From the NCBI GenBank assembly GCA_037043455.1, contig JAWPHD010000241.1, forward strand, positions 248,001 to 312,000: a stretch of 64,000 nucleotides of DNA, in the 5' to 3' direction. The notes under the pieces are model-generated. The model saw only the letters and a program-made list of their open reading frames with translations, was not told the origin of the DNA and did no database searches. Each line of letters starts with the position of its first letter. Position 1 is the stretch's first letter. This DNA is from Cyrtodaria siliqua (lineage: Eukaryota; Mollusca; Bivalvia; Adapedonta; Hiatellidae). The translations under genes were made by a program, and so were the position numbers. Positions 60,419 through 64,000 of the stretch are shown here, in pieces.

Positions 60419-62488
60419 ATGGCGCCGTCAAAATTTCACCTTTGCGGTCTAAGCATGTCGTGTTTGGTTGTTATAGTCTTGTTCGTATCAACCTATTACT
60501 TGAAGATCCAATCGACACCTACAGGACAAATCCATGCAAGTAGAAAAACACTCGAAATTGATCAAAGACCACATCTTGTTTTCGGAATACTCTCAGCTCA
60601 TGATAAAACACAGTTAAGAGAAACACAAAGAAGCACATGGATCTCTACAATGCTTAGTATGTATGACCAATTGCCTTTCAGAATTACTTACAAGTTCCTT
60701 ATTGACGATCCAACTAATGATACAATTCATGAAAACAATGTTTACCGAGACATTTTATATCTTAATGTTTCTCACCATGGTCGCGCTTTTAAGTTTGGTG
60801 AAAAAATGTACATTTGGTTAAAATATATAAATGATAACTACCCAGATGCTCTTCTCGGAGCCAAACTTGATGACGACGTTTTCTTATGCGTTCCACAAAT
60901 CTTCGACAGGCTTAACAGACTGAAATCCCTGAAGTTGTTTTACGGCTGGACAACTAAAGTAACCATAAACAAACAGAAAATTTTAGTTGTGGATGAAATG
61001 TTTTTGGTCATAGGAAGTGCATTAATTAAACGAATAGCAAATAGGACCTATTGCGGTGAAGAAAAATGCCAAACGAATGATGAGTTGGTTGAACTGAAAT
61101 ATGGATGTAAATCTCTTGCAGTTTGGTTGTCAATCTACAATGATGTCGATGTGCAGGGCGATAACAAAATAATAACGTTTAAACCTAGACATCTAAAGCC
61201 TGTCTCCGCAAAGGATATCGAGTCAGATTTCTGCGAAAAAATGATTATGTATCACAAATCTACTATTGAGATTATGAATCACCTCCACGAAAACAACATA
61301 ATAAATTCAGGATGTGATGTTGTTCCCTCAACTGTTGGTGCCGTAACAGGGACAATGTTTTCTGGTATAAAAATCCGAAATATTCCTTCATTATCTCCAT
61401 CACCAAGTCAGTTGTCTTTGGCTGTATTAGATAATTTTTCAAACTGTGACAACTGGGCAGTAGTAACGACAATCTTTCCTCCTTCACCGGCCATAAAGCA
61501 CATTTCAAAACTGTCAAATTGGTGTCTTGTAATTGTTGCTGATACACCGACGCCACCAAAAGAGAAATACCTTAAGGACATTATTATGGAAACTAAGAAG
61601 AAAAGTATGATAAAGTACCTTTCAGTAGAAGAACAACAATTACTGTATCCTATGTTATCTAAAGTTATACCATTCAAGCACTTTGGGAGAAAGAATTTAG
61701 GATATGTGTATGCAATCCATCACAAGGCAAAATATATATGGGATTTTGATGACGATAATCTTGGAATTGTAAATATGGATGATTTTCAAGGAGGAACATT
61801 GCGGCATCGTTATGTTTGCTTAAAAGGTTTTAAAAATAAACTAATGAATCCTTATCCATATTTTGTTAATTCAGAGACACGTATATGGCCTAGAGGTTTT
61901 CCTTTGCAATCTATTAAAGACAAAACAACCACTCCTGGAGTATGTATTTCAGAAAAAGAAATGAAAGTCGGTGTGATTCAATCACTAGCAAATAGGCAGC
62001 CGGATGTAGATGCTATCTATCGATTCGTCAGCAACATGCCTTTCAATTTTAATTCCACTAAACAGACACATCCGGTATTAGTATTACCTAGAAATACATA
62101 TGCACCTTTCAATGCACAGGCAACGTTATGGATGCCACCAGCATTTGCTTACATGGCTTTGCCTATAAGTGTCAACGGACGAGTGAGCGATATTTGGAGG
62201 AGTTACATAGCACAACATTTCTTTCACAAACTTGGCATTGGATTAGCATTTTCGTCACCATACGTAGTACAAGACAGAAATGAACATTCTGATATGGCCG
62301 ATTTTAATGCCGAATCAGATCTTTACCTAAAAAGCTATCAATTAATTCAGTTTCTTTCAAGTAGTGAGCATACTGACATAGAAGAACTCTATGAAAGCCT
62401 GTATATGAGGAACTATATTGAACAAAGTGACCTTGACTTCATCAACATATGGAAACAAACATTAATGCACATCTCAAAAGATGGATAA
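60419..62488 (+). CDS. Type II membrane glycosyltransferase: GT31-like domain fused to DUF288/STELLO-like domain
   Basis: 689 aa, single open exon, ATG followed by G. Residues ~9-29 form a signal anchor, implying a Golgi type II protein. Residues ~50-290 look like a GT31 (beta-1,3-galactosyltransferase-type) domain: 'HLVFGILSAHD', 'LRETQRSTW' (67-74), 'FLIDD' and 'GAKLDDDVFL' with the metal-binding DDD at 151-153, then 'FYGW' (174-177). Residues ~340-660 resemble DUF288/STELLO: 'CDNWAVVTTIFPPSPAI', 'WCLVIVADTPTP', 'GYVYAIHHKAKYIWDFDDDN' with a second acidic DDD at 444-446, and 'WRSYIAQHFF'. Substrate is unknown. Both acidic motifs are present, so both domains could be active. Domain names rest on motif recognition, with the DUF288 call less certain than GT31. 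Nearest possible poly(A) signal is AATAAA at 62774-62779. Confidence 0.85.
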   Translation: MAPSKFHLCGLSMSCLVVIVLFVSTYYLKIQSTPTGQIHASRKTLEIDQRPHLVFGILSAHDKTQLRETQRSTWISTMLSMYDQLPFRITYKFLIDDPTNDTIHENNVYRDILYLNVSHHGRAFKFGEKMYIWLKYINDNYPDALLGAKLDDDVFLCVPQIFDRLNRLKSLKLFYGWTTKVTINKQKILVVDEMFLVIGSALIKRIANRTYCGEEKCQTNDELVELKYGCKSLAVWLSIYNDVDVQGDNKIITFKPRHLKPVSAKDIESDFCEKMIMYHKSTIEIMNHLHENNIINSGCDVVPSTVGAVTGTMFSGIKIRNIPSLSPSPSQLSLAVLDNFSNCDNWAVVTTIFPPSPAIKHISKLSNWCLVIVADTPTPPKEKYLKDIIMETKKKSMIKYLSVEEQQLLYPMLSKVIPFKHFGRKNLGYVYAIHHKAKYIWDFDDDNLGIVNMDDFQGGTLRHRYVCLKGFKNKLMNPYPYFVNSETRIWPRGFPLQSIKDKTTTPGVCISEKEMKVGVIQSLANRQPDVDAIYRFVSNMPFNFNSTKQTHPVLVLPRNTYAPFNAQATLWMPPAFAYMALPISVNGRVSDIWRSYIAQHFFHKLGIGLAFSSPYVVQDRNEHSDMADFNAESDLYLKSYQLIQFLSSSEHTDIEELYESLYMRNYIEQSDLDFINIWKQTLMHISKDG

Positions 62489-62677
62489 TGTATATGAATT
62501 ATTAACATATTATAATAGTACCGGAGTTATGTCCCCTTTTCCGTAAAATTTTACTTTTTACACTGATTGTTTTCAGTGGGGCATCCGTGTCCCATGGACA
62601 CATTTCTAGTTAATTGTTTGTTGTAGTACCAGAAACATATAGTCAAGTTTATATATCATTAAGCATTATTGTGTTGA

Positions 62678-63070
62678 CCAATTCACTCAACAATTAAAAT
62701 TCTTACGAAATGTGTTTGTTTCACCATAACGAAAAGAAGTTCGGCACATGCAATTGAAGGCAAAAAGGGAGACAATAAAATACAGATAGACATCCCAAAG
62801 TACAAGTCGGATGGAGAATTATCTGTAAGAATAAAAAGAAAGGAAATTACATTCGCTTACGTAACTGCCCTTATGAAGGAAGTCTTGGACAAGTGTATCA
62901 GAAATGATAGAACACCAGTGTTAACCCCCGCACCACCAACGCTTTTCAGCGGTAAAAGAAAGCCGAGAAAGGAAGAGGCTCGGCCCACAGTTGTCAACCC
63001 GTTACAAGAAAGTCAAATTACAGTTGTAAATTATGGAAGTCGCAATCTGATATTTCGTTCATCTTTCTAG
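62678..63070 (+). CDS. Possible coding exon or gene fragment, unrecognised
   Basis: Open for 131 codons after a TGA at 62675-62677, with the first ATG at 62873 (65 codons). The translation has non-repetitive, charged content: 'IQIDIPKYKSDGELSVRIKR', 'FAYVTALMKEVLDKCIRND' and a basic 'SGKRKPRKEEARP' segment. That looks more protein-like than the AT-rich noise elsewhere. No family is recognised. It could be a terminal exon, a retroelement gag remnant or chance. It lies 190 bp after the glycosyltransferase stop, same strand. Confidence 0.3.
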   Translation, partial: PIHSTIKILTKCVCFTITKRSSAHAIEGKKGDNKIQIDIPKYKSDGELSVRIKRKEITFAYVTALMKEVLDKCIRNDRTPVLTPAPPTLFSGKRKPRKEEARPTVVNPLQESQITVVNYGSRNLIFRSSF

Positions 63071-63189
63071 TATTACTCCAGTTAAAAGGCGAGATAAGAC
63101 ATAAATCGATTCCTGAATTTTCAAAACATTGTTTACTGAGACTTAAAGGCACTGAATGCGATCTACTGAAAAACCTTCATAATGTGCTC

Positions 63190-63490
63190 CAGTTTCGTAT
63201 TGTAAAAGAAATATAAAAAGATCGGACAGGGAAAGTAGCATTCAAGGAGGACAGTAAACCACAAAACACAGAAACAAACACGCAAACAGACAAACAAGAA
63301 GGCAAAAGCAATAATAAATGCAAACGACATCACAAACACAAAAAGGGTTGACAATAGGGCTACCGCCTTGGAACGGTCAGTGGCAAAGTTGGCCACTGGG
63401 GGTTTAAACCGGTTCTAGGGTGCACCAAACCTCACACTTACCCTACTGTCATCCCATTAAAACAGGACAGTGTAAATAAAGAAATCCCCG
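63190..63490 (-). mobile_element. Full-length solo 3' region of Penelope-like family P, minus strand
   Basis: The reverse complement matches 50100-50388 end to end: 'ggcggggatttctttattta', 'actgtcctgttttaatggg', 'gatgacagtagggtaagtgt', 'aggtttggtgcaccctagaa', through 'ccgatctttttatatttctt'. The 77-codon minus frame 63163-63396 is an artefact. It keeps the beginning of the 3' region that most solo copies lack. Confidence 0.92.
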
Positions 63491-64000
63491 CCATGATCTA
63501 ATCTCTAACCAACAAGGCAGTATCAATAGGCAATATAAGTAAAACACAAATATGCTCGTGTAAATATAATACAAAAAAAAAATAGCCTAGAAAGCCACAA
63601 TGAAGGTACTCAATGACTTTGCAGAAGCCAGAGCAGTAAGAGAATAAACCATTAAGGGCACGACAAGAAAGATCATGGACAAACACACAAATACAATAAT
63701 TTACTAAAACAGTTTCTTACATTTTTCTAGATTAAATAGTACAAACAAATTACTTCTGTTTCAGTCCATAGTTAAAACTATTCATTCTCGATAAGGACTA
63801 TTGATAGAAGTGAACTATTGACCTCAACAGAAGTGGATGTATACTTCTGACTGATCAGACTGTATATATATGAGCCGCAACACGCGAAAACGTCCCTTTG
63901 GACGTTTGGACGACAACGTCATAACGTAACAATTTATGACGTCGGCCGGTAATCAGTTAATTATTAATCAAATTTCTCGACACTTCTGTGTTTTACGTAA
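63491..64000. other. Dispersed repeat tail and unannotated end of window
   Basis: 63560-63680 is shared with 25640-25760. Near 63890-63940 'acgtccctttggacgt' forms a small palindrome, followed by 'acgacaacgtcataacg'. No gene is seen to the window end. Confidence 0.5.

Overview
This is a repeat-dominated, AT-rich animal window. Gene density is very low, and the repeats include Penelope-like and LINE retroelements, tRNA-derived SINE heads, mariner-type inverted-repeat elements and many satellites. Short motifs recur that I associate with bivalve mollusc genomes: a contrast repeat resembling 'gttcaaatggtgaccctggagtcaaa' (only partly conserved here) and a 'catgaacagactcaatcaaa' type sequence. A bivalve is my best guess. 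No host gene here fixes the species.

Layout. 1-7805 is three abutting tandem arrays (39-, 63- and 28-bp units) with a tRNA-Leu-like SINE head between the first two. 7806-18800 is old, mostly non-coding DNA holding dispersed retroelement 3' ends, a 142-bp hairpin and a ~160-bp tandem block. 18800-25500 holds two ~1.0-1.3 kb elements with inverted ends at TA sites, a LINE 3' remnant and a long inverted repeat. 26400-31640 is an ancient, collinear, diverged copy of 11290-18265. 31738-32328 is an inverted-repeat element. 32330-38500 has little beyond a minus-strand SINE head and two minisatellites. 38520-45634 is the most striking structure: a ~6.4 kb foldback-like element with multi-kb inverted arms built of sub-repeats. 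Its left arm carries a Penelope-like insertion, and its right arm keeps the empty site. 45650-51650 is a decayed LINE (ORF1, endonuclease, reverse transcriptase, C-terminal zinc knuckle) split in the RT domain by a second Penelope-like copy. 52300-55495 holds a third Penelope-like fragment, two related satellites and a weak hammerhead-ribozyme-like motif. 55874-56227 is a small inverted-repeat element filled with minisatellite. 58205-60228 is a 33-bp satellite with higher-order structure.

The only convincing intact gene is at 60419-62488: a 689-aa type II membrane protein joining a GT31-like glycosyltransferase domain to a DUF288/STELLO-like domain in one exon. A plausible splice acceptor lies just upstream, which would place the 33-bp satellite in an intron or the promoter-proximal region.

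How the parts relate. The same Penelope-like 3' end appears about ten times across the window. It explains many short open frames as retroelement 3' ends, not genes. Satellite units of 33 and 63 bp are multiples of three, so they produce long false reading frames.
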